Source: Gammaproteobacteria bacterium 45_16_T64 (GTDB lineage Bacteria > Pseudomonadota > Gammaproteobacteria > Pseudomonadales > Ketobacteraceae). Taken from it: 53,943 nucleotides of DNA. The position numbers and the translations under genes were made by a program. Below the pieces are notes generated by a model. The model was not told where the DNA came from and searched no databases. It saw nothing but the letters and a program-made list of their open reading frames with translations. Of the stretch, positions 8,130 through 15,012 are shown in pieces (positions within the stretch are counted from its first letter, which is position 1; each line of letters starts with the position of its first letter). Where the stretch lies: the NCBI GenBank assembly GCA_002162955.1, contig MABD01000054.1, positions 33,043 through 86,985 on the forward strand, written 5' to 3'.

Positions 8130-9332
8130 ATGGCAGATATAGCGCAGCAACAAGCCGTTTTTTCTCGCTATTTTTCTCCGGACAAAAACGTAGTGGCAGT
8201 TGACTCATCCTCTGCGTTACAGGCAGCTTCCAGTGAAAAGCAGATTTTTGCACGATTTTTTGCCTCAGCGCCTGCGGCCGCCAATGATGCGATAGCCCAA
8301 TCGAGTGTAGAGCCTGCTGTTGTTAAACCCGCGGTAGAATCGATTGCCGTTGAGCAACCTCATATTGAGGAGACTGCGGAGCGGCCGGTATCCGCGGACG
8401 TGGAATCCCGATCGTTTTTTAAACGGGTACGCAGTGGACTTAGTCGTACGCGGTCGAGCTTTACCAAGGGTATGTCTACCCTATTGATTGGTAAAAAAGA
8501 AATTGATGATGAGTTATTTGAAGATATAGAGACACAGTTATTGGTATCCGATGTGGGTGTTGAAGCAACTACACGCATTATTGATGCCTTAACCGATCGT
8601 GTGAGTCGTCAGGAATTGTATGATTCTGATGCTCTGTACGTCGCATTGCAGGAAGAATTGCGTGCTATTTTGTCGAATGACATGTCGGAATTTGTCGTTG
8701 ATACGTCGAAAAAGCCGTATGTCATATTAATGGTGGGTGTTAACGGTGTCGGAAAAACCACCACTATTGGTAAATTGGCGAAGCGACTACAAAGCGAAGG
8801 CAAAACCGTTATGTTGGCGGCCGGTGATACATTCCGGGCAGCGGCGGTAGAGCAGTTGCAAGTATGGGGGGCGCGCAACGATATTCCTGTTATTGCTCAG
8901 CATCAGGGCGCGGATAGTGCGTCTGTTGTATTTGATGCAATGCAAGCAGCTCAAGCCAGAAATGTTGATGTGCTTATTGCTGATACGGCGGGGCGTTTAC
9001 ACAATAAATCCAATTTGATGGATGAGCTAGAAAAAGTACGCCGGGTGCTGGGTAAATTAGACAGTGAGGCTCCCCATGAAGTGATGTTGGTATTGGATGC
9101 AGGCACGGGTCAAAATGCCCTTAATCAGGTGCAGACATTTAATGATGCCGTGGATCTAAGTGCGATCACATTGACTAAGTTGGATGGTACTGCAAAGGGC
9201 GGCGTTGTGTTTTCGCTGGCGGCTAAGACCGATGTACCTATCAAATTTATTGGGGTTGGTGAGCAGATAGATGATTTACGTCCCTTTGACCCCGATGAAT
9301 TCGTTCAGGCGTTATTTGACGAAGATCAGTAA
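8130..9332 (+). CDS. ftsY: Signal recognition particle receptor FtsY
   Basis: SRP receptor GTPase that docks ribosome-SRP complexes at the inner membrane for co-translational insertion. 400 residues. The N-terminal acidic/alanine-rich A domain (about 1-95) contains a short internal repeat (VFSRYFS, then IFARFFAS). The NG domain follows: the four-helix N part from about 100 ([20 protein letters not shown]), P-loop [10 protein letters not shown] near 202-211, the [11 protein letters not shown] insertion-box element, DTAGR, and the [10 protein letters not shown] specificity motif near the C-terminus. It heads the conserved ftsY-ftsE-ftsX-rpoH order, 49 bases before ftsE. A small perfect hairpin (GCCAT/ATGGC, 9343-9359) lies in that gap. 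Confidence 0.98.
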   Translation: MADIAQQQAVFSRYFSPDKNVVAVDSSSALQAASSEKQIFARFFASAPAAANDAIAQSSVEPAVVKPAVESIAVEQPHIEETAERPVSADVESRSFFKRVRSGLSRTRSSFTKGMSTLLIGKKEIDDELFEDIETQLLVSDVGVEATTRIIDALTDRVSRQELYDSDALYVALQEELRAILSNDMSEFVVDTSKKPYVILMVGVNGVGKTTTIGKLAKRLQSEGKTVMLAAGDTFRAAAVEQLQVWGARNDIPVIAQHQGADSASVVFDAMQAAQARNVDVLIADTAGRLHNKSNLMDELEKVRRVLGKLDSEAPHEVMLVLDAGTGQNALNQVQTFNDAVDLSAITLTKLDGTAKGGVVFSLAAKTDVPIKFIGVGEQIDDLRPFDPDEFVQALFDEDQ

Positions 9333-9381
9333 CCTTAATAAAGCCATGAAACGAATGGCGGGATAATAACAAATACCTTCT

Positions 9382-10101
9382 ATGATTGCTTTTCAGCAGG
9401 TTTGTAAACGTTACGCAAATGGTAAGGACGCCTTGCAACAAGTGACCTTTCAGTTAGAGACTGGGGAGCTGGCGTTTCTTACGGGTCACTCTGGTGCAGG
9501 TAAGAGTACCTTACTTAAATTGCTGACATTAATTGAACGGCCTTCCCAGGGTCAGATCATGGTGGATAACCAGAATCTGAGCGCAATAACTCGTCCCGGT
9601 GTACCTTATTATCGGCGTAAGATTGGTATGGTTTTTCAAAATCATCAATTATTGTTTGATCGTACCGTATTCGATAATGTCGCATTGCCGCTCTTGATTA
9701 GCGGTTATAGTCGTAAGGACGCAGGGCGGCGGGTTAGGGCTGCATTGGATAAAGTGGGTTTGCTTAGTAAAGAAAATCTACTCCCTATTATGCTGTCCGG
9801 TGGTGAGCAGCAACGTGTTGGCATTGCGCGTGCGGTGGTTAACAAGCCACCAATATTGTTGGCGGATGAACCGACGGGGAATTTGGACCCAGCGTTATCT
9901 GCAGAGATTATGGATTTATTTCAACAGTTTAGTCAGGTAGGTGTGACTGTTCTCGTCGCGACTCATGATCTATCGCTGATTAATCGATATGACCACCGAT
10001 CATTGGTGCTGAAGGAAGGGGCATTGATGGAGGAAGTTGACCCCGACGATACATTGCAAAAGCCGGCAGATGAAAACCCGTATGCTTCGGAGGTGGGGTA
10101 G
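9382..10101 (+). CDS. ftsE: Cell division ABC-type ATPase FtsE
   Basis: ATPase of the FtsEX complex, which sits at the division ring and controls periplasmic peptidoglycan hydrolases through EnvC-type activators. 239 residues with all ABC motifs: Walker [10 protein letters not shown] (about 36-44), Q-loop in MVFQNHQLL, signature [14 protein letters not shown], Walker [13 protein letters not shown] and the H-loop in VATHDLS. The C-terminal tail beyond the ABC fold (about 215-239, [23 protein letters not shown]) is slightly longer than in E. coli. Its TAG stop directly abuts the ftsX ATG, so the two are translationally coupled. Confidence 0.97.
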   Translation: MIAFQQVCKRYANGKDALQQVTFQLETGELAFLTGHSGAGKSTLLKLLTLIERPSQGQIMVDNQNLSAITRPGVPYYRRKIGMVFQNHQLLFDRTVFDNVALPLLISGYSRKDAGRRVRAALDKVGLLSKENLLPIMLSGGEQQRVGIARAVVNKPPILLADEPTGNLDPALSAEIMDLFQQFSQVGVTVLVATHDLSLINRYDHRSLVLKEGALMEEVDPDDTLQKPADENPYASEVG

Positions 10102-11112
10102 ATGAAGCGTATCCAGCCAGGATCCAGTCCGGGAGGCGCAAGTCGGACCGCAGCGGCATCCCCGCGGGGGGCGAGCCAGCAAACCGTCACGTTGGCTCAA
10201 CGTTTTAAGAGTTATCGTAACCACCACAAGGTTGTAGCATTAGAGAGTCTTCAGCGATTACTCGCGACCCCTATTCCCACTATTATGACAGTACTGGTGC
10301 TTGCGATCGCAATAGCGTTGCCAGCCGGGTTATATGTCATGTTAAAAAATGCTCAAATATTGAGTCGAGATTGGGATGGTAGTGCACAGATATCGTTGTA
10401 TTTGCAGCAAGACTTTCCAATGGATAAAGGTAGGGCGTTTGCGCGCAAGCTTGAGAAGCGTGTGGATGTTGCGCGTACGCAGTACATTTCAAAAGCTCAG
10501 GCGTTGGAAGAGTTCCAAGTGTTGTCTGGTTTTGGTGACTTGCTGAGTGAACTAGATGAAAACCCGTTGCCATCGGTTATTGTGGTTTATCCCAGTAACC
10601 GAGATGTCGCTCAAGCTGAAGATTTACGTCAGGCATTGGATAAGTTTCAGCAAGTTGATGCGGCCCAGCTAGATGCGGAGTGGGTTCAACGATTACATGC
10701 GATGTTAGATCTCGCAGAACGATTGGTGTTTGCGTTGGGTGTCGGTTTGGGGTTGGCAGTGTTACTGGTGGTTATTAATACCATCCGTTTGGCCATTGAA
10801 GCACGCCGGGATGAAATCGTTATCGTTAAAATGGTTGGGGCTACAGATGCTTTTGTACGACGGCCTTTCTTATATTGTGGATTATGGTATGGATTTGCCG
10901 GTGGGCTGATCGCGCTAATTATCATCGAGAGCATACTCTTTTGGGTTGATTCTCCCGTGGGCCAATTAGCGAATTTATACGGTAGCAGTTTTGACCTATC
11001 TGGATTAGGGTTCGTAAATACGTTGATGCTTTTTTCTGCCAGTGCTTTTATAGGTTGGCTCGGGGCTTGGTTGGCGGTGGGGCAACATTTACGTGCGATT
11101 GAACCGCGATAA
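10102..11112 (+). CDS. ftsX: Cell division membrane protein FtsX
   Basis: Membrane partner of FtsE. 336 residues. A cytoplasmic N-terminal tail of about 45 residues is rich in Gly/Ser/Ala/Arg and encoded by noticeably more GC-rich DNA than its surroundings. TM1 is near 55-80 (TIMTVLVLAIAIALPAGLYVML). The periplasmic domain spans about 85-200 (AQISLYLQQDFPMDKG, YISKAQALEEFQVLSGFGDLL, NPLPSVIVV). Three C-terminal TM segments follow (VFALGVGLGLAVLLVVINTI; WYGFAGGLIALIIIES; LMLFSASAFIGWLGAWLAVG). The basic loop ARRDEIVIVKMVGAT before TM3 is the FtsX/permease hallmark. It starts right after the ftsE stop. Confidence 0.97.
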   Translation: MKRIQPGSSPGGASRTAAASPRGASQQTVTLAQRFKSYRNHHKVVALESLQRLLATPIPTIMTVLVLAIAIALPAGLYVMLKNAQILSRDWDGSAQISLYLQQDFPMDKGRAFARKLEKRVDVARTQYISKAQALEEFQVLSGFGDLLSELDENPLPSVIVVYPSNRDVAQAEDLRQALDKFQQVDAAQLDAEWVQRLHAMLDLAERLVFALGVGLGLAVLLVVINTIRLAIEARRDEIVIVKMVGATDAFVRRPFLYCGLWYGFAGGLIALIIIESILFWVDSPVGQLANLYGSSFDLSGLGFVNTLMLFSASAFIGWLGAWLAVGQHLRAIEPR

Positions 11113-11149
11113 GCGCGTATTAGGTGTAATTTTGGGAATGACCGTTGCT

Positions 11150-11178
11150 TTGACAGCTTCGTCATAATATGTCATAAA
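11150..11178 (+). promoter_or_regulatory. Possible vegetative promoter for rpoH
   Basis: A perfect -35 hexamer TTGACA (11150-11155) is followed after 17 bases by CATAAA (11173-11178), a 4/6 match to the -10 consensus. It lies just beyond the ftsX stop and would give a leader of roughly 190 bases for rpoH. This is a prediction from hexamers only. Confidence 0.3.
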
Positions 11179-11221
11179 GGTTGTCGCTACCCCATATGTT
11201 GCGGCGTTGACCGTTACATAT

Positions 11222-11243
11222 CAATGACCTAGAGACGTCATTG
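11222..11243 (+). repeat. 7-bp perfect inverted repeat in the rpoH upstream region
   Basis: CAATGAC (11222-11228) and GTCATTG (11237-11243) flank 8 bases. It lies between the candidate promoter and the CIRCE element. It may be a protein-binding operator or an RNA hairpin; nothing in the sequence decides which. Confidence 0.35.
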
Positions 11244-11319
11244 GGGGCGGTGTAAAAGTGACTGAATACACACAACGGTTAAATGTTAAGAAGGGAATCA
11301 TTGGGAACCAATTGTTGGA

Positions 11320-11346
11320 TTAGCACTCCTACAACAAGAGTGCTAG
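11320..11346 (+). promoter_or_regulatory. CIRCE element (HrcA operator) upstream of rpoH
   Basis: TTAGCACTC (11320-11328), a 9-base spacer (11329-11337) and GAGTGCTAG (11338-11346) match the CIRCE consensus TTAGCACTC-N9-GAGTGCTAA at 17 of 18 arm positions and at the exact spacing. It ends 28 bases before the rpoH ATG. CIRCE is the operator of the heat-shock repressor HrcA. A weak promoter could be embedded in it (TTAGCA at 11320, 18-base spacer, TAGACT at 11344), in which case bound repressor would cover the promoter. This predicts HrcA control of the heat-shock sigma factor itself. Confidence 0.8.
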
Positions 11347-11374
11347 ACTCAGCTAGAGTTTCTTGGAGAACACT

Positions 11375-12232
11375 ATGAATACAGCGTTACAACCCGCTAT
11401 GATCGCCGCTCCTGGTGCGAATATTGAGGCCTATCTACAGACTGTAGGTGGGGTTGCTATTCTTACTCATGAGCAAGAGCGCGAACTGTCGGAACGTTAT
11501 TTTTATCAAGATGATGTAGATGCTGCTCGTCAGTTAGTACTTGCACACCTGCGCTTCGTTGTACACATCGCAAAAAGCTATTCGGGTTATGGCTTGTCAC
11601 AGTCAGACCTTATCCAAGAAGGTAATGTCGGCCTAATGAAGGCGGTTAAGCGCTTTGACCCACAGGTTGGTGTCCGCCTTGTGTCATTTGCGGTGCACTG
11701 GATAAAAGCAGAGATTCATGAGTTTGTGTTGCGTAACTGGCGCATTGTTAAGGTTGCGACAACAAAATCTCAGCGTAAGTTATTTTTTAATTTACGTAGC
11801 AAGAAAAAACGCCTCGGTTGGATGAATCAGGCCGAAATCAAAGCTATTGCGGAAGATTTGGGTGTGAGCGTCAACGATGTTCGTGAAATGGAAGGCCGGT
11901 TGTCTGCCCATGACGCAACTTTTGATGCCCCAGTTGATGCTGATGAAGAAAAGGTCAGTACTGCGCCAGTGCATTACTTGGAGTCAGCCACTGAAGACCC
12001 TGCTGTCATGTTAGAGAATGACGACTGGGCAGAAAACAGTAACAATAAACTTTATAGTGCGATGGCAAATCTTGATGAGCGTAGTCGCGATATATTGGAA
12101 AAACGTTGGTTTGCTGATGAAAAGTCAACATTGCATGAGCTGGCAGCAGAGTATAATGTGTCCGCTGAACGCATTCGTCAGTTAGAAAAGAATGCGATGA
12201 AAAAAATGAAGGTAGCGATGCTTGAGGCGTAG
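11375..12232 (+). CDS. rpoH: Heat-shock sigma factor RpoH (sigma-32)
   Basis: Directs RNA polymerase to heat-shock promoters. 285 residues from the ATG at 11375, which has a GGAG ribosome-binding site 6 bases upstream; an earlier in-frame TTG at 11363 overlaps that site and is rejected. Region 2 is clear ([65 protein letters not shown]), followed by the RpoH box QRKLFFNLR that separates it from other sigma-70 factors. Region 4 ends with the helix-turn-helix [28 protein letters not shown] consensus-like CIRCE operator lies in its leader and an intrinsic terminator follows. E. coli rpoH is mainly controlled by translation and protein turnover, so an HrcA operator here would add a transcriptional layer. 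Confidence 0.98.
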   Translation: MNTALQPAMIAAPGANIEAYLQTVGGVAILTHEQERELSERYFYQDDVDAARQLVLAHLRFVVHIAKSYSGYGLSQSDLIQEGNVGLMKAVKRFDPQVGVRLVSFAVHWIKAEIHEFVLRNWRIVKVATTKSQRKLFFNLRSKKKRLGWMNQAEIKAIAEDLGVSVNDVREMEGRLSAHDATFDAPVDADEEKVSTAPVHYLESATEDPAVMLENDDWAENSNNKLYSAMANLDERSRDILEKRWFADEKSTLHELAAEYNVSAERIRQLEKNAMKKMKVAMLEA

Positions 12233-12262
12233 TTTCAGCCTGCATTGTAAATAAGTAGTAAG

Positions 12263-12293
12263 AAAGGCTGATCTTGATGATTGGCCTTTTTTT
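12263..12293 (+). terminator. Intrinsic terminator after rpoH
   Basis: AAAGGC (12263-12268) pairs with GCCTTT (12284-12289), and the T-run continues to 12293. It lies 31 bases after the rpoH stop. Its position argues against the upstream ATG candidates (12274, 12277) for the next gene, since they fall inside the loop. Confidence 0.65.
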
Positions 12294-12318
12294 ATGGGGA
12301 AAAATAAGCGAGGGACAA

Positions 12319-12729
12319 ATGGATAAGAGCGCTGTTCGACAGGGGCTTAATTGGATTGCATTGGGGGCCGGTTTACTGGGGTTAGCGGTGATATTAGGGG
12401 CGTTCGGTGCACATGGGCTCAAAAGCATGGTGACGGCAGCAAAGCTCACGACCTTTCAGGCAGCAGTGCAATACCACTTTTATCATGGTGTCGGCATTGT
12501 CCTGATAGGATTGGTGCAATTGCATTTACCTCCGAACACGCTGCGGTGGTCTGCGAGAATGCTAGTGGGCGGCATTGTGTTATTTTCGGGTAGTTTATAT
12601 GCGATGACTTTTGTCGATATTAAGGGTTTGGGTATTGTGACCCCGATTGGTGGAGCGTTGTTTATTTTTGGTTGGTTGGCATTGTGTATCCACGTGGTAA
12701 AGCATCGTGCAAGCATAGCGATTGGTTAG
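12319..12729 (+). CDS. DUF423 family small membrane protein
   Basis: 136 residues from the ATG at 12319, which has a GAGGGA ribosome-binding site; the longer frame from 12274 would begin inside the rpoH terminator. It has four hydrophobic segments with the DUF423 signatures LGAFGAHGLK near residues 30-40 and the conserved QAAVQYHFYHGVG, then LFSGSLYAMTF and VTPIGGALFIFGWLAL. The family (E. coli YgdD) is an inner-membrane protein of unknown function; its place between rpoH and thiS gives no strong clue. Confidence 0.88.
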   Translation: MDKSAVRQGLNWIALGAGLLGLAVILGAFGAHGLKSMVTAAKLTTFQAAVQYHFYHGVGIVLIGLVQLHLPPNTLRWSARMLVGGIVLFSGSLYAMTFVDIKGLGIVTPIGGALFIFGWLALCIHVVKHRASIAIG

Positions 12730-12928
12730 TCTGTTATCAGGGAGGGGCTCTGACGTTTGCTGTGCTATTGGCGTCTTTTTCAGAAATTAGTGCCTTTTTC
12801 AGAATAGGGACACTTATTGTTCGAATAATTACAGGAAGTATTTGCGCTAAGGCCCGTGTTTCCGCGAAAATAGCGACCTTGATTCTAATAGTGGTAACGA
12901 TAGGGCTTCTAGGAGTAGGTAACCGGCA

Positions 12929-13144
12929 ATGGGTGAGCAACAGTTGAATATTCAGGTCAATGGCGAAGTAATGGCATTGCCGCCGATGTGTACGGTCTCT
13001 GTATTGGTGGAACAAATGTCGTTAACAGGTAAAAGAATTGCGGTAGAGCTCAATCGGGATATTGTTCCCAAAAGTGAGCATGCGAGTACGTCGTTAAAAG
13101 TCGGTGATGTTGTAGAAATCGTGCATGCTATTGGCGGTGGCTAA
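12929..13144 (+). CDS. thiS: Sulfur carrier protein ThiS
   Basis: 71 residues with a ubiquitin-like fold, ending in the required Gly-Gly (HAIGGG). The terminal glycine is adenylylated and thiocarboxylated to carry sulfur for the thiazole ring of thiamine. The ATG at 12929 has an AGGAG ribosome-binding site 13 bases upstream. It lies 92 bases before thiG, its direct partner. The 199-base upstream gap (12730-12928) holds no recognisable TPP riboswitch and no convincing gene, only an 11-base direct repeat CTTTTTCAGAA (12775 and 12794). A weak GCAG/CTGC hairpin follows the gene. Confidence 0.95.
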   Translation: MGEQQLNIQVNGEVMALPPMCTVSVLVEQMSLTGKRIAVELNRDIVPKSEHASTSLKVGDVVEIVHAIGGG

Positions 13145-13236
13145 TACGCTGTGTTTGCAGGGTCTACTCTGCATGTGATTTTGAGATTAAGACGTTATTG
13201 AGCTAAGACATTATAGAGACAGTTTAAGGTATAGAT

Positions 13237-14019
13237 ATGACAGACACGAAAATAACAATTGCCGGCATTGAATATAACTCGCGATTGTTAGTGGGAACCG
13301 GTAAATACAAAGATATGGCAGAGACAGGCCAGGCGATTGAAGCAAGTGGTGCTGAGATTGTCACGTTTGCTGTACGCAGGACTAATTTAGGGCAAAATCC
13401 AGGCGAACCGAGTCTATTGGATGTTGTGTCTCCTGATAAATATACTTTACTACCGAATACTGCCGCTTGTTATACAGCAGATGATGCGATCCGAACCTGT
13501 CGTTTAGCCCGTGAATTACTTGACGGTCATGATTTGGTAAAGCTTGAAGTATTAGGGGACGAAAAAACACTGTTTCCTAACGTGGTTGAGACCCTAACGG
13601 CGGCAGAGACGCTCATTAACGATGGCTTTAAGGTCATGGTCTACACTTCTGATGATCCTATTATTGCCAAGCAGTTAGCTGATATGGGGTGTGTGGCAGT
13701 GATGCCATTAGCCGCACCAATAGGCAGCGGCTTAGGAATTCGTAACCCTCATAATATTCGGATGATCTTGGAAGATGCAACGGTTCCTATCATTGTGGAT
13801 GCTGGCGTAGGAACTGCGTCTGATGCAGCGATTGCAATGGAGTTAGGTTGTGACGGTGTGTTGATGAATACCGCGATTGCAGCAGCGCAGAAGCCAGTGC
13901 TGATGGCATCGGCCATGAAAAAAGCGATCGAGGCGGGAAGAGAAGCTTACTGTGCTGGCAGAATGCCAAGAAAAATGTATGCCAGCGCATCCTCCCCTAT
14001 TGATGGCACATTTTTTTAG
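13237..14019 (+). CDS. thiG: Thiazole synthase ThiG
   Basis: 260 residues, a TIM barrel that condenses deoxyxylulose phosphate, dehydroglycine and ThiS thiocarboxylate into the thiazole phosphate. Landmarks are [13 protein letters not shown], the Schiff-base lysine region [32 protein letters not shown] and the phosphate-binding [21 protein letters not shown], then GVLMNTAIA. It starts at an ATG with an AAGGT ribosome-binding site 7 bases upstream and forms a probable operon with thiS and trmB. Confidence 0.97.
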   Translation: MTDTKITIAGIEYNSRLLVGTGKYKDMAETGQAIEASGAEIVTFAVRRTNLGQNPGEPSLLDVVSPDKYTLLPNTAACYTADDAIRTCRLARELLDGHDLVKLEVLGDEKTLFPNVVETLTAAETLINDGFKVMVYTSDDPIIAKQLADMGCVAVMPLAAPIGSGLGIRNPHNIRMILEDATVPIIVDAGVGTASDAAIAMELGCDGVLMNTAIAAAQKPVLMASAMKKAIEAGREAYCAGRMPRKMYASASSPIDGTFF

Positions 14020-14045
14020 AACGGTTGTTGATAAAAGTGAGTGGT

Positions 14046-14795
14046 ATGAACGACAAGAATAGGTCACAAGAGCGCCCTTCCGAAACATCTGTCGCAGGTG
14101 TTGATAAACCGCGAAGAATAAGAAGTTTTGTTCGACGCCAAGGTCGTTTAACGGAAGGCCAGCAGCGAGCATTGGATTTGTACTGGGATCAATATGGGCT
14201 GACGATTGAAGGTGGCCGTCTTAGTTATGCCAGCGTGTTTGGACGGGAAGCCCCCGTTATCTTGGAAATCGGTTTTGGCAACGGTAAGTCTTTGGTTGAA
14301 ATGGCAAAAAATCAGCCAGAGAAAGACTTCATCGGCATTGAGGTTCATCGTCCTGGGGTGGGGTCATTGATAAACGAAGCCCACACTCAAGGTGTGCATA
14401 ATATCCGGGTATACCATGATGACGCGATTGACGTGTTGGCGATGTGTATTCCTGATAATAGCTTGATGGGTTTTCAGTTGTTTTTCCCTGATCCATGGCA
14501 TAAAGCTCGCCATAACAAGCGGCGTATTGTGAAGCCAGAGTTTATTCAGGCGATACATCAAAAACTACAATCTGGCGCAACAGTGCATATGGCCACTGAT
14601 TGGCAACATTATGCAGAGCAGATGTTGGCGGTGATGAGCGCTGATGAGACCTTTATCAATTCTGTAGCAGCAGAGGTTTTGGTGGAAACCGGAGGATATT
14701 CGCCACGGCCAGACTATCGGCCAAAGACGAAATTTGAAAGTCGCGGAGAGCGTTTAGGTCACGGTGTATGGGATCTTATTTTTACAAAATTGTAA
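14046..14795 (+). CDS. trmB: tRNA (guanine46-N7)-methyltransferase TrmB
   Basis: Makes m7G46 in the variable loop of tRNAs using SAM. 249 residues from the ATG at 14046 ([12 protein letters not shown]); the frame opens at a TTG (14025) with no better support. Motifs are the SAM loop [30 protein letters not shown], the catalytic-site [18 protein letters not shown] and the C-terminal [19 protein letters not shown]. It sits 26 bases after thiG. The 217-base stretch downstream is the structured leader of the next gene. Confidence 0.96.
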   Translation: MNDKNRSQERPSETSVAGVDKPRRIRSFVRRQGRLTEGQQRALDLYWDQYGLTIEGGRLSYASVFGREAPVILEIGFGNGKSLVEMAKNQPEKDFIGIEVHRPGVGSLINEAHTQGVHNIRVYHDDAIDVLAMCIPDNSLMGFQLFFPDPWHKARHNKRRIVKPEFIQAIHQKLQSGATVHMATDWQHYAEQMLAVMSADETFINSVAAEVLVETGGYSPRPDYRPKTKFESRGERLGHGVWDLIFTKL

Positions 14796-14862
14796 TTGAT
14801 TAAAATACATTCGAAAAACATAGTACAATAGTCAGCTAGTATAATAATGAAAAAGATACGCG

Positions 14863-14964
14863 GATGCTATGAAGTAGAGGGAACTGCTTCGTAGATTACT
14901 GAAAACGATGTATCGATAAAAATGATAATAACCATAAATAATGACAAGATGCATTCATAGCATC
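14863..14964 (+). promoter_or_regulatory. Structured leader with competing pairings before the large protease gene
   Basis: Three pairings share the same bases. An 11-bp hairpin with two G-U pairs joins CTATGAAGTAG (14867-14877) to CTGCTTCGTAG (14884-14894) over a 6-base loop. An 11-bp perfect long-range match joins GATGCTATGAA (14863-14873) to TTCATAGCATC (14954-14964). A 5-bp hairpin joins GATGC (14948-14952) to GCATC (14960-14964). The first two exclude each other, as do the last two. The arrangement resembles a conformational switch; no known riboswitch core was recognised. Confidence 0.4.
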
Positions 14965-15012
14965 ATATTCTTACTAAGGGAATAGTGGGGGTGTTGGGGA
15001 AAAGAGGGTTTC

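Noticed and set aside
12775-12804. Direct repeat CTTTTTCAGAA twice, 19 bases apart
   Set aside because: Short, low-complexity T-rich core in an AT-rich gap; no associated gene or palindrome supports a regulatory role.
12730-12928. TPP riboswitch expected upstream of thiS, and an open frame at 12672-12947
   Set aside because: The conserved TPP aptamer segments are not visible. The open frame starts inside the DUF423 gene, ends inside thiS and has no ribosome-binding site or recognisable domain.
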